Assembly (NCBI RefSeq): GCF_018130955.1
Contig: NZ_JAFCJM010000012.1
Location: 123,980-187,979, forward strand
Direction: 5' to 3'
Source of the DNA: Bradyrhizobium liaoningense
GTDB taxonomy: Bacteria; Pseudomonadota; Alphaproteobacteria; Rhizobiales; Xanthobacteraceae
Length of the DNA stretch: 64,000 bases
A model generated the notes under the pieces. That model made no database searches. It saw nothing but the letters and a program-made list of their open reading frames with translations, and was not told where the DNA came from. Every line of letters starts with the position of its first letter. The first letter of the stretch is position 1. This document shows, piece by piece, positions 36,107 through 44,508 of the stretch. The position numbers and the translations under genes are program-made.

Positions 36107-36940
36107 ATGAATCCGGCCCAGAAAGCGCTCTGGTATATCGAAAGCCATCTCGCCGAGCCGATGACGCTCGACGAGATCGCCGAGATTGCCGGCGTCTCGC
36201 GCTTTCACATGGTGCGTGCTTTCGCCGCGGCGATCGGACTTCCTGTCATGCGCTACGTGCGCGCGCGGCGGCTGACTGAGTCGGCGCGCGCGCTCGCAGC
36301 CGGCGCGCCAGACATCCTCAAGTTGGCGCTGGATGCGGACTACGGCTCCCACGAAGCATTCACCCGCGCGTTCCGCGACCATTTCGGCATGACGCCCGAA
36401 GCGGTGAGGGCGGCAACGTGCGCCAGCAAACTCAAGCTTCAGGAGCCGATCCTCATGGACTCCACCACGACTGACGATCTTGCGGCACCGCGTTTCGAAA
36501 CGGCGAAGGCTCTTCTCGTTGCAGGCCTCGGCGAGCGCATCTCCTGCGACAACGGCGCGGCTATTCCGGGTCTGTGGCAGCGCTTCCACCAGGAGGTCGC
36601 CGACATTCCCGCGCGCATCGGCGGTGTCGCCTACGGTGTCTGCTGTAACGGCGACGATGCCGGCAATTTCGACTACATCGCCGGCGTCGAGGTCGCCGAC
36701 TATTCCGACCTGCCGCGCCGCTTCGCCCGCGTCCGCATCCCCGAGCAGCGCTATGCGGTGTTCACCCACTGCGACCACGTCGCCTCGATCCGCCGCACCG
36801 TCAGCACGATCTGGAATCACTGGCTGCCGGCCTCCGGTCTGAAGGCGGCGGACGCGCCCAACTTCGAGCGCTACGACGAAAAGTTTGATCCCCGGACCGG
36901 CAATGGCGGTTTCGAAATCTGGGTGCCGGTGAAGGAATAG
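36107..36940 (+). CDS. AraC-type regulator with GyrI-like effector domain
   Basis: 277 residues. Residues 1-105 form an AraC/XylS helix-turn-helix pair (MTLDEIAEIAGVSRFHMVRAF, and LALDADYGSHEAFTRAFRDHFG). Residues about 120-277 match the GyrI-like small-molecule-binding domain found in SoxS/Rob-type effector regulators, seen in FETAKALLVAGLGERIS and WVPVKE. The architecture with an N-terminal DNA-binding domain resembles Rob. The ATG at 36107 follows AAGGAATC. It probably regulates a stress or efflux gene in response to a small ligand. The target cannot be fixed from this window. Confidence 0.9.
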   Translation: MNPAQKALWYIESHLAEPMTLDEIAEIAGVSRFHMVRAFAAAIGLPVMRYVRARRLTESARALAAGAPDILKLALDADYGSHEAFTRAFRDHFGMTPEAVRAATCASKLKLQEPILMDSTTTDDLAAPRFETAKALLVAGLGERISCDNGAAIPGLWQRFHQEVADIPARIGGVAYGVCCNGDDAGNFDYIAGVEVADYSDLPRRFARVRIPEQRYAVFTHCDHVASIRRTVSTIWNHWLPASGLKAADAPNFERYDEKFDPRTGNGGFEIWVPVKE

Positions 36941-37071
36941 CGCGCAACACAGCATTGCGCCCGTTTGCTTGGCAAGCGGGGCCTACTTTGCCATAACCAA
37001 ACGCAAATCTTGCGTGCGGGGCCGGCGCCGGACTTCCCGTGCAAGGCATAACAAGCAGCCGGGAGGTCCAA

Positions 37072-37998
37072 ATGTCCAACGTCCGCGTTCTCGCCACCGA
37101 CCTCGAGTTTCCCGAAGGCCCCGTGGTGATGCCGGACGGCTCGGTCGTGCTGGTGGAAATCCGCGGCCAGCGCCTCACGCGCGTCCATCCCGACGGCCGC
37201 AAGGAAATTGTGGCCAAGGTGCCAGGTGGCCCGAACGGCGCGGCGCTCGGCCCCGACGGCAAGATGTATGTCTGCAACAATGGTGGATTTTCCTGGATCC
37301 CGACCGGCAAGATGATCATGCCGGGGCCGCAGCCCGACGATTACCTCGGCGGCTCGATCCAGCGCGTCGATCTGCAATCGGGCAAGATCGAGACCATCGT
37401 CACCAAATGCGGCGAGCATGCGCTGCGTGGCCCGAACGACCTGGTGTTCGACAAGCACGGCGGCCTCTGGTTCTCCGACCTCGGCAAGCGCCGTGCCCGC
37501 GAGATGGACGTGGGCGGCATCTACTATCTCAAGCCCGGCATGCAGGAGATCGTCGAAGTCGTGCACGGCGTGCTGCCGGCGAACGGCATCGGCCTGTCGC
37601 CGGACGAGTCCATCGTCTATGTCGGCGAGACGCCGACCGCGCGCCTGTGGGCCTACGAGCTCTCCGCGCCCGGCACGTTGAAGCCGCGCGAGGTGATCTA
37701 TCGCGGTGAGCGGGGCAAACCGGTCGCGGGCCTCGGCGGCTACCAGATGTTCGACTCGCTCGCGGTCGAGGCAGGCGGCAATGTCTGCGTCGCCACCCTC
37801 GTCACCGGCTGCATCTCGGTGATCGCGCCTGACGGCACCCTGGTGGAGCAGGTGCCGACCGGCGACCGCGTCACCACCAATATCGCCTTCGGCGGCCCCG
37901 AGCTGAAGACCGCCTACATCACGCTGTCGGGCAAGGGTGAGCTGATCGCCATGGACTGGCCGCGCGGCGGATTGCCGTTGAACTTTTTGAACAAGTGA
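37072..37998 (+). CDS. SMP-30 / gluconolactonase-like protein
   Basis: 308 residues without a signal peptide. The N-terminal TDLEFPEGPVVMPDGSVVLV contains the conserved EGP motif of the SMP-30 beta-propeller, and metal-ligand-type residues follow at PNGAALGPDG, RGPNDLVFDK (N-D pair) and ANGIGLSPDES. The ATG at 37072 follows GGGAGG. Such enzymes hydrolyse sugar lactones with a divalent metal. The 10-base inverted repeat ACAATCGCGT/ACGCGATTGT just after the stop may act in termination. The real lactone substrate is not given by sequence. Confidence 0.9.
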   Translation: MSNVRVLATDLEFPEGPVVMPDGSVVLVEIRGQRLTRVHPDGRKEIVAKVPGGPNGAALGPDGKMYVCNNGGFSWIPTGKMIMPGPQPDDYLGGSIQRVDLQSGKIETIVTKCGEHALRGPNDLVFDKHGGLWFSDLGKRRAREMDVGGIYYLKPGMQEIVEVVHGVLPANGIGLSPDESIVYVGETPTARLWAYELSAPGTLKPREVIYRGERGKPVAGLGGYQMFDSLAVEAGGNVCVATLVTGCISVIAPDGTLVEQVPTGDRVTTNIAFGGPELKTAYITLSGKGELIAMDWPRGGLPLNFLNK

Positions 37999-38126
37999 CA
38001 ATCGCGTAAAACGCGATTGTTATCCCGGGTCGATGCGAAGCATCGCACCCCAATTCGCAATTGCGAATTGCGGGATCTCGAGATTCCGGGTCTGGTGCTG
38101 TCGCACCGTCCCGGAATGACCAAAGG
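37998..38126. repeat. Intergenic palindromic repeat cluster
   Basis: It contains a 10-base inverted repeat (37998-38007 with 38011-38020), a perfect 20-base palindrome at 38051-38070 (half CAATTCGCAA) and a GATGCGAAGCATC palindrome. It ends in CCCGGAATGACC, as do several interspersed elements in the window (for example 43834-43936). It is not coding. Confidence 0.7.
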
Positions 38127-38138
38127 AGAGAATGTCGA

Positions 38139-38732
38139 ATGCCCTGGCCCGATCCCGTCACCCTGCGGGGACAACATGCGCGTCTGGAGCCGCTGTCGCA
38201 TCAGCATCTGAACGGGCTGATGGAGGCCGTGAGGGACGGCGAGCTTCACAAGCTCTGGTACACCGCCATCCCGACCGCCGAAAACATGCCGAAGGAGATC
38301 GACCGCCGTCTCGGCCTGCAGGCCGCAGGCTCCATGCTGCCCTTCACCGTGTTCGACGCCGACGGCAAGATCGCGGGCATGACCACCTACATGAATATCG
38401 ACGCCGGCAACCGCCGGGTCGAGATCGGCTCGACCTGGTATGCGAAACGCGTGCAGCGCTCGCCGCTCAACACGCAGTGCAAGCTGCTCTTGCTCACGCA
38501 CGCCTTCGAGACGCTGAATTGCATCGCGGTCGAATTCCGCACGCATTTCTTCAACCACCAGAGCCGCCGCGCGATCGAACGGTTAGGGGCGAAGCAGGAC
38601 GGAATCTTGCGCAGCCACCAGGTCGCGCCGAACGGCTCGCTGCGTGATACCGTCGTCTACAGCATCACCGCGGCCGAATGGCCGACGGTGAAGGCGCATT
38701 TGACCTATCAGCTCAACGACAAGCCGCGTTGA
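38139..38732 (+). CDS. GNAT-family N-acetyltransferase
   Basis: 197 residues. The motif-A-like region FTVFDADGKIAGMTTYMNIDAGNRRVEIGSTW is followed by NTQCKLLLLTHAFETLNCIAVEFRTHFFNHQSRRAIERLGA, typical of the RimJ/RimL-like branch of GNATs. It transfers an acetyl group from acetyl-CoA to an amine, possibly a protein N-terminus or small molecule. The ATG at 38139 follows AAAGGAGAG. The GMC oxidoreductase starts 16 bases later on the same strand, so the two genes may be cotranscribed. Confidence 0.86.
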   Translation: MPWPDPVTLRGQHARLEPLSHQHLNGLMEAVRDGELHKLWYTAIPTAENMPKEIDRRLGLQAAGSMLPFTVFDADGKIAGMTTYMNIDAGNRRVEIGSTWYAKRVQRSPLNTQCKLLLLTHAFETLNCIAVEFRTHFFNHQSRRAIERLGAKQDGILRSHQVAPNGSLRDTVVYSITAAEWPTVKAHLTYQLNDKPR

Positions 38733-38748
38733 GGGGGCTTGAGGCAAG

Positions 38749-40395
38749 ATGGATAGATTTGACTACGTGATCGTCGGCGCCGGCTCGGCCGGCTGCGTGC
38801 TGACCTACCGGCTGAGCGAGGACCCGAATACGAGCGTCTGCGTGCTGGAAGCCGGTCCTAGCGACTGGCACCCCTACATCCATCTGCCGGCGGGGTTCAT
38901 CAAGACCTTCCACATGAAGAGCATCAACTGGGCCTACCAGCAGGAGGTCGGGCCCTGGACCGGCGGACGCAGCATCTATGCGCCACGCGGCAAGACGCTC
39001 GGTGGATCGTCCTCGATCAACGGCCACATCTACAATCGCGGCCAGAATCTCGACTTCGACACCTGGGCGCAGATGGGCAATCGCGGCTGGAGCTATGCCG
39101 ACGTGCTGCCCTACTTCAAACGGCTGGAGAGGCGGGTCGGCGAGGGCGAGGACACCTATCGCGGCCGCGACGGCAACCTCACCGTCACCACCATGGATTG
39201 GCGCGATCCGCTCTGCGAAGCTTTCATGGAAGGCGCGGTCTCGCTCGGCATTCCCCGCAACCCCGATTACAACGGCGCGAAGCAGGAGGGCGTCTCCTAC
39301 TGCCAGCGCACCATCGAGAACGGCCTGCGCGTTTCCGGCGCGACCGCGTTCCTGCGGCCGGCCATGAAGCGGCCGAACGTGCATGTGCAGACGCATGCGC
39401 ACGCGACCGAGATCATCTTCGAGGGCAAGCGCGCGGTCGGCGTGCGCTACATGAAGGGCGGCCGCAACGGCACGCCGGTCGAGGTGCGGGCCAACAAGGA
39501 AGTCATCCTGGCGGGCGGCACCTACAACTCGCCGCAACTCCTTCAGCTCTCCGGCGTCGGCTCGCCGGACCTGCTCCAGTCCCACGGTATCGCTGTGCGC
39601 CACGCGCTGCCGGTCGGCGAGGGCCTTCAGGACCATTATGCCCCGCGCACTGTGGGGCGGGTGAAGAACATCAAGACCATCAACGAGCTCAGGCGCGGCT
39701 TCTCGCTCTGGATCGAGGCGCTGAAATGGGCCACGCAGCGGCGCGGCCTGCTGTCGTTGTCGCCGACCATGGTCTATTGCTTCTGGTACTCCGGCGAGAG
39801 CCCCGATCGCTCCGACCTGCAGCTCACCTTCACACCGGCGAGCTACAAGGAGGGCGTGCAGGGCCAGCTCGAGGACGAGCCCGGCATGACGGTTGCCTCC
39901 TGGCAGCAGCGCCCCGAAAGCCGCGGCTATGTGCGCATCCGCTCCAAGGATCCGTTCGCAGCCCCGATCATCCAGACCAACTATCTCGACGCCGAACTCG
40001 ACCGCCGCGTCGTCGTCGGCGGCATGAAGCTCGCGCGGCGGCTGCTCAAGTCGGCCCCGCTCAGCCCGTACTATGCCTACGAAGATTTCCCCGGCCCCGA
40101 CGTTAACACCGACGACGAATTCCTGAAGGCCGTCACCGAGCGCGGCACCACCACCTTCCACCCCGGCTGCACCTGCCGCATGGGCCCGGCGGAGAGCACA
40201 TGGGCGGTCGTCGACGACCAGCTCCGTGTCCATGGGATGGAAGGCTTGCGCGTCGTCGACGCCTCCGTCATGCCGCGCATGATCTCGGCGAACCTCAACG
40301 CGTCAGCGATGATGATCGCGGACCGCGCGTCGGATTTGATCCGGGGAAAGAAGCCGATGGAAGCCGCGAACGTTCCGGAAAGCGCGGTGGCGTAA
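38749..40395 (+). CDS. GMC-family oxidoreductase (choline-dehydrogenase-like)
   Basis: 548 residues. The FAD-binding site is VIVGAGSAGCVLTYRLSED at the N-terminus. The GMC signature regions are APRGKTLGGSSSINGHIYNRG and GGTYNSPQLLQLSGVGSPDL. The C-terminal catalytic region has histidine in TTFHPGCTCRMGP and asparagine in ISANLNASAMMIADRASD. It oxidises an alcohol (such as choline, a polyol or an aromatic alcohol), passing electrons to FAD. The start at 38749 has GAGGC upstream. It lies 16 bases after the acetyltransferase gene. The specific alcohol is unknown. Confidence 0.92.
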   Translation: MDRFDYVIVGAGSAGCVLTYRLSEDPNTSVCVLEAGPSDWHPYIHLPAGFIKTFHMKSINWAYQQEVGPWTGGRSIYAPRGKTLGGSSSINGHIYNRGQNLDFDTWAQMGNRGWSYADVLPYFKRLERRVGEGEDTYRGRDGNLTVTTMDWRDPLCEAFMEGAVSLGIPRNPDYNGAKQEGVSYCQRTIENGLRVSGATAFLRPAMKRPNVHVQTHAHATEIIFEGKRAVGVRYMKGGRNGTPVEVRANKEVILAGGTYNSPQLLQLSGVGSPDLLQSHGIAVRHALPVGEGLQDHYAPRTVGRVKNIKTINELRRGFSLWIEALKWATQRRGLLSLSPTMVYCFWYSGESPDRSDLQLTFTPASYKEGVQGQLEDEPGMTVASWQQRPESRGYVRIRSKDPFAAPIIQTNYLDAELDRRVVVGGMKLARRLLKSAPLSPYYAYEDFPGPDVNTDDEFLKAVTERGTTTFHPGCTCRMGPAESTWAVVDDQLRVHGMEGLRVVDASVMPRMISANLNASAMMIADRASDLIRGKKPMEAANVPESAVA

Positions 40396-40408
40396 GCGCC
40401 TCTTCGGA

Positions 40409-40519
40409 GGGTGGGTTCGCGCCGGCGTAACCCACCACTTCTCTCAAGGCTGAGACAGAAGAGGTGGGTTACGCCAAGCGGACTGCGCTTCGCGGAGCCG
40501 CGGCGCTAACCCACCCTAC
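40409..40519. repeat. Intergenic inverted repeat (GTGGGTT/AACCCAC type)
   Basis: Two nested inverted pairs: GTGGGTT at 40411 with AACCCAC at 40429, and GTGGGTTACGCC at 40464 with GGCGCTAACCCAC at 40502. The element ends CCCTAC, like the 35906 element. It lies between the GMC gene and a convergent small exported-protein gene. It may form a terminator-like hairpin for both. Confidence 0.65.
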
Positions 40520-40523
40520 GATT

Positions 40524-41150
40524 TTACGGGATCGGCGTCATCGGATCGAATTTGGTCTTGATGTCGTCGATAACCGGCTCTGCCGTCTTGCCGGTTATCT
40601 GCGCCATGAGTTGCGGGAAGTACACGGTATATGAGTGGGACGTCTTGCCGGTCTTTTCGCTCGCGGCGTCGCTTTCACCGCGAACGACGTCCAGAATGCA
40701 TGGACCCACGGCCTCTTTACCTGCCGATTTGAACTTATAGTTATAGAATGTGGTAGACACGCCGGTGCTGCCGTCCCCATAGACGCTTGAATGCGTGATG
40801 TTGTACTTGAGATCCGATCGACGATCGAACAGCCTTGGCATGCCTTCGACGTTGTACTTGACCTTTGAGGATTTGAGCTTGCCGGCGAAGGCCGATGTGG
40901 TCTCGGCCGATGCCAGGACGCCGGCAGTAAAATCCCCCTTGGCGACCAACTTGCCGTTCAGGGTCTTGATCCAGACGACGGAATTCCCCGATTGGTCCCT
41001 GTAGACTTGAGCGACAGACGAGTTGTCGCCGTCGTGATAGGTCAATTCCACTGGCGCCATCGTGGTCTCGATGGCGTTGCAGTCGACGGGCTCTGCGGCT
41101 GCAGCTGCGCTCGTGAGCAAAGCCAGGAGCAAAACGACAAAGCGCATCAT
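40524..41150 (-). CDS. Exported protein of unknown function
   Basis: 208 residues with a clear signal peptide (LLLALLTSAAAAAEPV). The mature part begins VDCNAIETTMAPVELTYHDGDN and has an alternating strand pattern with aromatic and lysine-rich segments (KVKYNVEGMPRLFDRRSDLKYN). Two cysteines could form a disulfide. The start at 41150 follows AGAGGTCC. It is convergent with the GMC gene and sits about 165 bases downstream of the MoxR gene's stop on the same strand. I recognise no specific family; the protein is probably periplasmic. Confidence 0.6.
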   Translation of the reverse strand: MMRFVVLLLALLTSAAAAAEPVDCNAIETTMAPVELTYHDGDNSSVAQVYRDQSGNSVVWIKTLNGKLVAKGDFTAGVLASAETTSAFAGKLKSSKVKYNVEGMPRLFDRRSDLKYNITHSSVYGDGSTGVSTTFYNYKFKSAGKEAVGPCILDVVRGESDAASEKTGKTSHSYTVYFPQLMAQITGKTAEPVIDDIKTKFDPMTPIP

Positions 41151-41281
41151 GGACCTCTGGAAGTGAGAGACCTATCGAATTTGTCGTGCGATCCAGCGCG
41201 CCGGTTCATGGCAAGCATGGCCTGGATTGCTTCGCTACGCTCGCAATGACGGAGGGTGAGAAGGTGTGCCAATCCCCGAAG

Positions 41282-41307
41282 GTCGTCCTGGCTTTCGCCA
41301 GGACGAC
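41282..41307. terminator. Candidate hairpin downstream of moxR-like gene
   Basis: GTCGTCCTGGC (41282-41292), loop TTTC and GCCAGGACGAC (41297-41307) form a perfect 11-base stem. It sits 9 bases beyond the minus-strand MoxR stop, so it could end that transcript. No clear T run follows, so it may instead be a short interspersed repeat. Confidence 0.5.
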
Positions 41308-41315
41308 ACCGTGGC

Positions 41316-42158
41316 TTAAACCTCGCGCCGGCTCAAGAACGCCAGCCGCTCGAACAGGTGCACGTCCTGCTCGTTCTTGAGCAGCGCGCCGTGCAGCGGC
41401 GGGATCAGTTTGCGCGGGTCGCGCTCGCGGAGCTGCTCCGGTGTCATCTCCTCGTTGAGCAGGAGTTTTAGCCAGTCGAGCAGTTCGGAGGTTGACGGTT
41501 TTTTCTTCAGGCCGGGCACCTCGCGCACCTCGAAGAAGATGCGCAGCGCCTCTTCCACCAGGCGCTTCTTGATGCCGGGAAAGTGGACGTCGACGATCCG
41601 GCCCATGGTGTCGGCGTCGGGAAATTTGATGTAGTGGAAGAAGCAGCGGCGCAGGAAGGCGTCCGGCAGCTCCTTCTCGTTGTTGGAGGTGATCATCATG
41701 ATCGGGCGCTGCCTGGCCTTGATCGTCTCGCCGGTCTCGTAGACATGGAATTCCATGCGATCGAGCTCGAGCAGCAGGTCGTTCGGAAACTCGATGTCGG
41801 CCTTGTCGATCTCGTCGATCAGCAGCACCGGACGTTGATCCGAGGTGAAGGCGTCCCACAGCTTGCCGCGCTTGATGTAGTTCTTGATGTCGGACACGCG
41901 CGCGTCGCCGAGCTGGCTGTCGCGCAGGCGCGATACCGCGTCGTACTCGTAGAGGCCCTGTTGCGCCTTGGTGGTGGACTTGATGTGCCAGGTCAGGAGC
42001 GGGGCGTTCAGCGCCTTGGCGACTTCCTCGGCCAGCACCGTCTTGCCGGTGCCGGGCTCGCCCTTGATGAGGAGCGGGCGCTCCAGCACGATCGAGGCAT
42101 TGACGGCGACCTTGAGGTCGTCGGTCGCAACGTAATCCTTGGTACCGGTAAACTTCAT
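41316..42158 (-). CDS. MoxR-type AAA ATPase
   Basis: 280 residues. Walker A is GEPGTGKTVLAEEVAKAL, Walker B is VLLIDEIDKADIEFPND, and a sensor-1 asparagine pair is in MMITSNNEKELPDAF. These match the MoxR AAA family (CoxD branch). MoxR ATPases act as chaperones for metalloenzyme or complex assembly and usually work with a VWA protein; such a gene lies at 42652 on the other strand, with the YeaQ-type gene between. The start at 42158 gives the usual MKFTGT opening. The client complex is unknown. Confidence 0.92.
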   Translation of the reverse strand: MKFTGTKDYVATDDLKVAVNASIVLERPLLIKGEPGTGKTVLAEEVAKALNAPLLTWHIKSTTKAQQGLYEYDAVSRLRDSQLGDARVSDIKNYIKRGKLWDAFTSDQRPVLLIDEIDKADIEFPNDLLLELDRMEFHVYETGETIKARQRPIMMITSNNEKELPDAFLRRCFFHYIKFPDADTMGRIVDVHFPGIKKRLVEEALRIFFEVREVPGLKKKPSTSELLDWLKLLLNEEMTPEQLRERDPRKLIPPLHGALLKNEQDVHLFERLAFLSRREV

Positions 42159-42240
42159 CGAACGTCCTTGTTGTTCATTGCTTGTTTTTTACTTGTTTTT
42201 TCCTTGGGCGAGGCGCGAGCGCCTCAGCCGAAACATGGAA

Positions 42241-42263
42241 ACGGCCGCTCAAGCTGCGGCCGT
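42241..42263. terminator. Candidate hairpin after YeaQ-type gene
   Basis: ACGGCCGC (42241-42248) and GCGGCCGT (42256-42263) form a perfect 8-base stem with a 7-base loop, 21 bases beyond the minus-strand stop at 42284. The next bases on that strand are TTCCATGTTTCG, a weak T-rich stretch, so termination is plausible but not strong. Confidence 0.45.
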
Positions 42264-42283
42264 CACAGGTCAGGTCCAGGCTG

Positions 42284-42529
42284 TTAGGCCCGTTTTATCA
42301 GCGAAAGTACGACCAGCACAATCACCGCGCCGATGGTCCCGTTGATGATGTCGCGGAATGTGCCGCTGCCGAGGCTGATGCCCAGTTGGGGCAGCAGCCA
42401 GCTCGCGACCAGCGCGCCGATGATGCCGATCACGATGTTGCCGATCAGGCCAAATCCCGCGCCGCGGACAATTTGTCCGGCAAGCCAGCCAGCGATCGCG
42501 CCGATGACGAGTGCTGCGATGATTCCCAT
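42284..42529 (-). CDS. GlsB/YeaQ/YmgE family membrane protein
   Basis: 81 residues, almost entirely hydrophobic: a first segment GIIAALVIGAIAGWLAGQIV, then LIGNIVIGIIGALVASWLLP, and a last segment FRDIINGTIGAVIVLVVLSL. The glycine-rich pattern is typical of the YeaQ/YmgE (GlsB) family, small inner-membrane proteins induced by stress. The start at 42529 follows GGAGGGGG. The gene lies between the convergent-looking MoxR and the VWA genes on the opposite strand to the latter. The role is not established in the family. Confidence 0.87.
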   Translation of the reverse strand: MGIIAALVIGAIAGWLAGQIVRGAGFGLIGNIVIGIIGALVASWLLPQLGISLGSGTFRDIINGTIGAVIVLVVLSLIKRA

Positions 42530-42651
42530 TGAAACCCCCTCCAAAAACGGTACAGGCGGGCGCAATTCTAGAGGAAAAACCCTCCCGGTCTAGGGCTCGG
42601 CGAACGCCTCCGGGCCTTGACGTTCGCCGGCCGAAAGGCAATCTGTCACCC

Positions 42652-43827
42652 ATGTTCCTGCAATTCTTCACCTCATTGCGCGATGCGCAGGTCCCCGTGA
42701 CGCTGCGCGAATACCTCACGCTGATGGAGGCGCTCGACGCCGACCTCGCGGACTACACGGTCGAGAACTTCTACTATCTGTCGCGCGCCTCGCTCGTGAA
42801 GGACGAGCGCAACCTCGACAAGTTCGACCGTGTCTTCGGCTCGGTGTTCAAGGGGCTGGAAAGCCTGCTCGACGCGATGGAGAAGGCCGAGATCCCCGAG
42901 GAGTGGCTGAAGAAACTGGCCGAAAAATACCTCACCGAGGAAGAAAAGAAGCAGATCGAGGCCATGGGCTGGGACAAGCTTATGGAGACCTTGAAGAAGC
43001 GCCTCGAGGAGCAGAAGGGCCGGCACCAGGGCGGCTCGAAGTGGATCGGCACGGCGGGCACCTCGCCGTTCGGCGCCCACGGCTATAACCCGGAAGGCGT
43101 GCGCATCGGCCAGGAGAAGAACCGCAACAACCGCGCCGTAAAAGTCTGGGACAAGCGCGAGTTCAAGGATCTCGACGGCAATGTCGAGCTCGGCATCCGC
43201 AACATCAAGGTCGCGCTGCGCCGCCTGCGCAAGTTCGCGCGCACCGGTGCGCCCGACGAGCTCGATCTCGACAATACGATCCGCCAGACCGCCAACCACG
43301 GCTATCTCGACGTGGTCATGCGCCCCGAGCGGCGCAACGCGGTCAAGCTTCTGGTGTTCTTCGACATCGGCGGCTCGATGGATTCGCATATCGAGCAGGT
43401 CGAGGAATTGTTCTCGGCGGCGAAGAGCGAGTTCAAGCACATGGAGTATTTCTACTTCCACAACTGCCTCTACGAAGGCGTGTGGAAGCAGAACAAGCGG
43501 CGCTTCACCGATCGCACGCCGACCTGGGACGTGCTGCACAAATATCCGCACGACTACAAGGTCGTGTTCGTCGGCGACGCCTCGATGTCGCCCTACGAGA
43601 TCATGGTGCCGGGTGGCTCGGTCGAGCACGTCAACGAGGAGCCGGGCTCGGTCTGGCTCGATCGCATCATTCGCACCTATCCGCATGCGGTGTGGCTCAA
43701 TCCGGTGCAGCAGAAGCACTGGGATTATTCGGAATCGACCACGATCATCCGCCGCATCTTCGCCAACCGCATGTTCCCGATCACCATCGAGGGGCTGGAA
43801 GGCGCGATGAAGGAATTGACGCACTAG
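42652..43827 (+). CDS. VWA-domain protein (CoxE-like), partner of MoxR ATPase
   Basis: 391 residues. The N-terminal part is helical and charged (YLTEEEKKQIEAMGWDKLM). The C-terminal VWA-type domain contains VKLLVFFDIGGSMDSHIEQV, where the metal-site pattern DxSxS appears as DIGGS, a form seen in CoxE-like proteins. Downstream blocks KVVFVGDASMSPYEIMVPGG and WLNPVQQKHWDYSESTTIIRR fit the family. With the MoxR-like ATPase at 41316 it likely forms a chaperone module for metal-dependent complexes. The start at 42652 follows GAAAGGC. The client is unknown; no CO dehydrogenase genes are nearby. Confidence 0.88.
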   Translation: MFLQFFTSLRDAQVPVTLREYLTLMEALDADLADYTVENFYYLSRASLVKDERNLDKFDRVFGSVFKGLESLLDAMEKAEIPEEWLKKLAEKYLTEEEKKQIEAMGWDKLMETLKKRLEEQKGRHQGGSKWIGTAGTSPFGAHGYNPEGVRIGQEKNRNNRAVKVWDKREFKDLDGNVELGIRNIKVALRRLRKFARTGAPDELDLDNTIRQTANHGYLDVVMRPERRNAVKLLVFFDIGGSMDSHIEQVEELFSAAKSEFKHMEYFYFHNCLYEGVWKQNKRRFTDRTPTWDVLHKYPHDYKVVFVGDASMSPYEIMVPGGSVEHVNEEPGSVWLDRIIRTYPHAVWLNPVQQKHWDYSESTTIIRRIFANRMFPITIEGLEGAMKELTH

Positions 43828-43833
43828 CTTCCC

Positions 43834-43936
43834 GTCATTCCGGGGCGCGCGAAGCGCGAACCCGGAATCCATCGGGCCGCAGTGTTTGTAGATAAATGGA
43901 TTCCGGGCTCGATGCTGCGCATCGCCCCGGAATGAC
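43834..43936. repeat. Interspersed palindromic repeat
   Basis: The ends are GTCATTCCGGGGCG (43834-43847) and its exact reverse complement CGCCCCGGAATGAC (43923-43936). Inside, CCCGGAATCCAT (43861-43872) pairs with ATGGATTCCGGG (43896-43907). The element can fold into a long hairpin. It lies directly after the VWA gene. The ending CCCGGAATGAC is shared with the 37998-38126 cluster. Confidence 0.85.
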
Positions 43937-43956
43937 AACGAGAAGGGAGAAACAAC

Positions 43957-44367
43957 ATGCCCCAAAACATCACCCGCGGCATCAAGGCGCTGATCGACGA
44001 AGCCAATGCCGAGATCGAAACCCTGTCCGCTGCACAGGCGATCGAGATCGCCAAGAACGGCGACGTCGTCATCGTCGATATCCGCGATCCCAGAGAGATC
44101 GAGCGCGACGGCCGCATCCCCGGCGCGTTTGCCTGCACGCGCGGCATGCTCGAATTCTGGATCGATCCGCAGAGCCCCTACGCAAAGCCGATCTTCCAGG
44201 AAGACAAGAAGTTCGTCTTCCACTGCGCCGGCGGCTTGCGCTCCGCGCTTGCGGCAAAGACCGCGCAGGACATGGGTCTGAAGCCCGTGGCCCACATCGC
44301 TGGCGGCTACGCCGCCTGGCGCGATGCCGGCGGCGCGACCGAGAAGTGGGAGCCGAAGAAGGGGTGA
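43957..44367 (+). CDS. Rhodanese-like sulfurtransferase
   Basis: 136 residues. The single rhodanese domain starts with ALIDEANAEIETLSAAQAIEI, has VVIVDIRDPREIERDGRIPGA and the active-site loop FHCAGGLRSALAAKTAQDMG, with the catalytic cysteine in HCAGGLRS. It moves a persulfide sulfur to a thiol acceptor. The ATG at 43957 has GAAGGGAG upstream. It is followed after about 140 bases by another sulfurtransferase (SseA-like), so the two may share a sulfur-handling role, with a repeat element between them. Confidence 0.92.
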   Translation: MPQNITRGIKALIDEANAEIETLSAAQAIEIAKNGDVVIVDIRDPREIERDGRIPGAFACTRGMLEFWIDPQSPYAKPIFQEDKKFVFHCAGGLRSALAAKTAQDMGLKPVAHIAGGYAAWRDAGGATEKWEPKKG

Positions 44368-44394
44368 GGTGGGCGACGAATGCACCACACACTC

Positions 44395-44480
44395 CGTCGT
44401 GCCCGGGCTTGACCCGGGCATCCACGTCGAGCCGCATCGGCGGAGGCGCGTGGATGGCCGGGACAAGCCCGGCCATGACG
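44395..44480. repeat. Short interspersed palindromic repeat
   Basis: The left part has CGTCGTGCCCGGGCTTGACCC and CCACG, the right part CGTGGATGGCCGGGACAAGCC and ends CATGACG, giving near-complementary arms around GAGCCGCATCGGCGG. It separates the two sulfurtransferase genes. Confidence 0.55.
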
Positions 44481-44508
44481 ACCGTGACAATTGCCGGAGA
44501 CTGCTTCC

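Noticed and set aside
42209..42226. GAGGCG/CGCCTC hairpin as a second terminator of the YeaQ gene
   Set aside because: On the coding strand the stem is followed by A-rich rather than T-rich sequence.
41316..43827. Carbon monoxide dehydrogenase accessory genes (coxD/coxE)
   Set aside because: No CO dehydrogenase subunits lie nearby, and MoxR/VWA pairs serve many other complexes.
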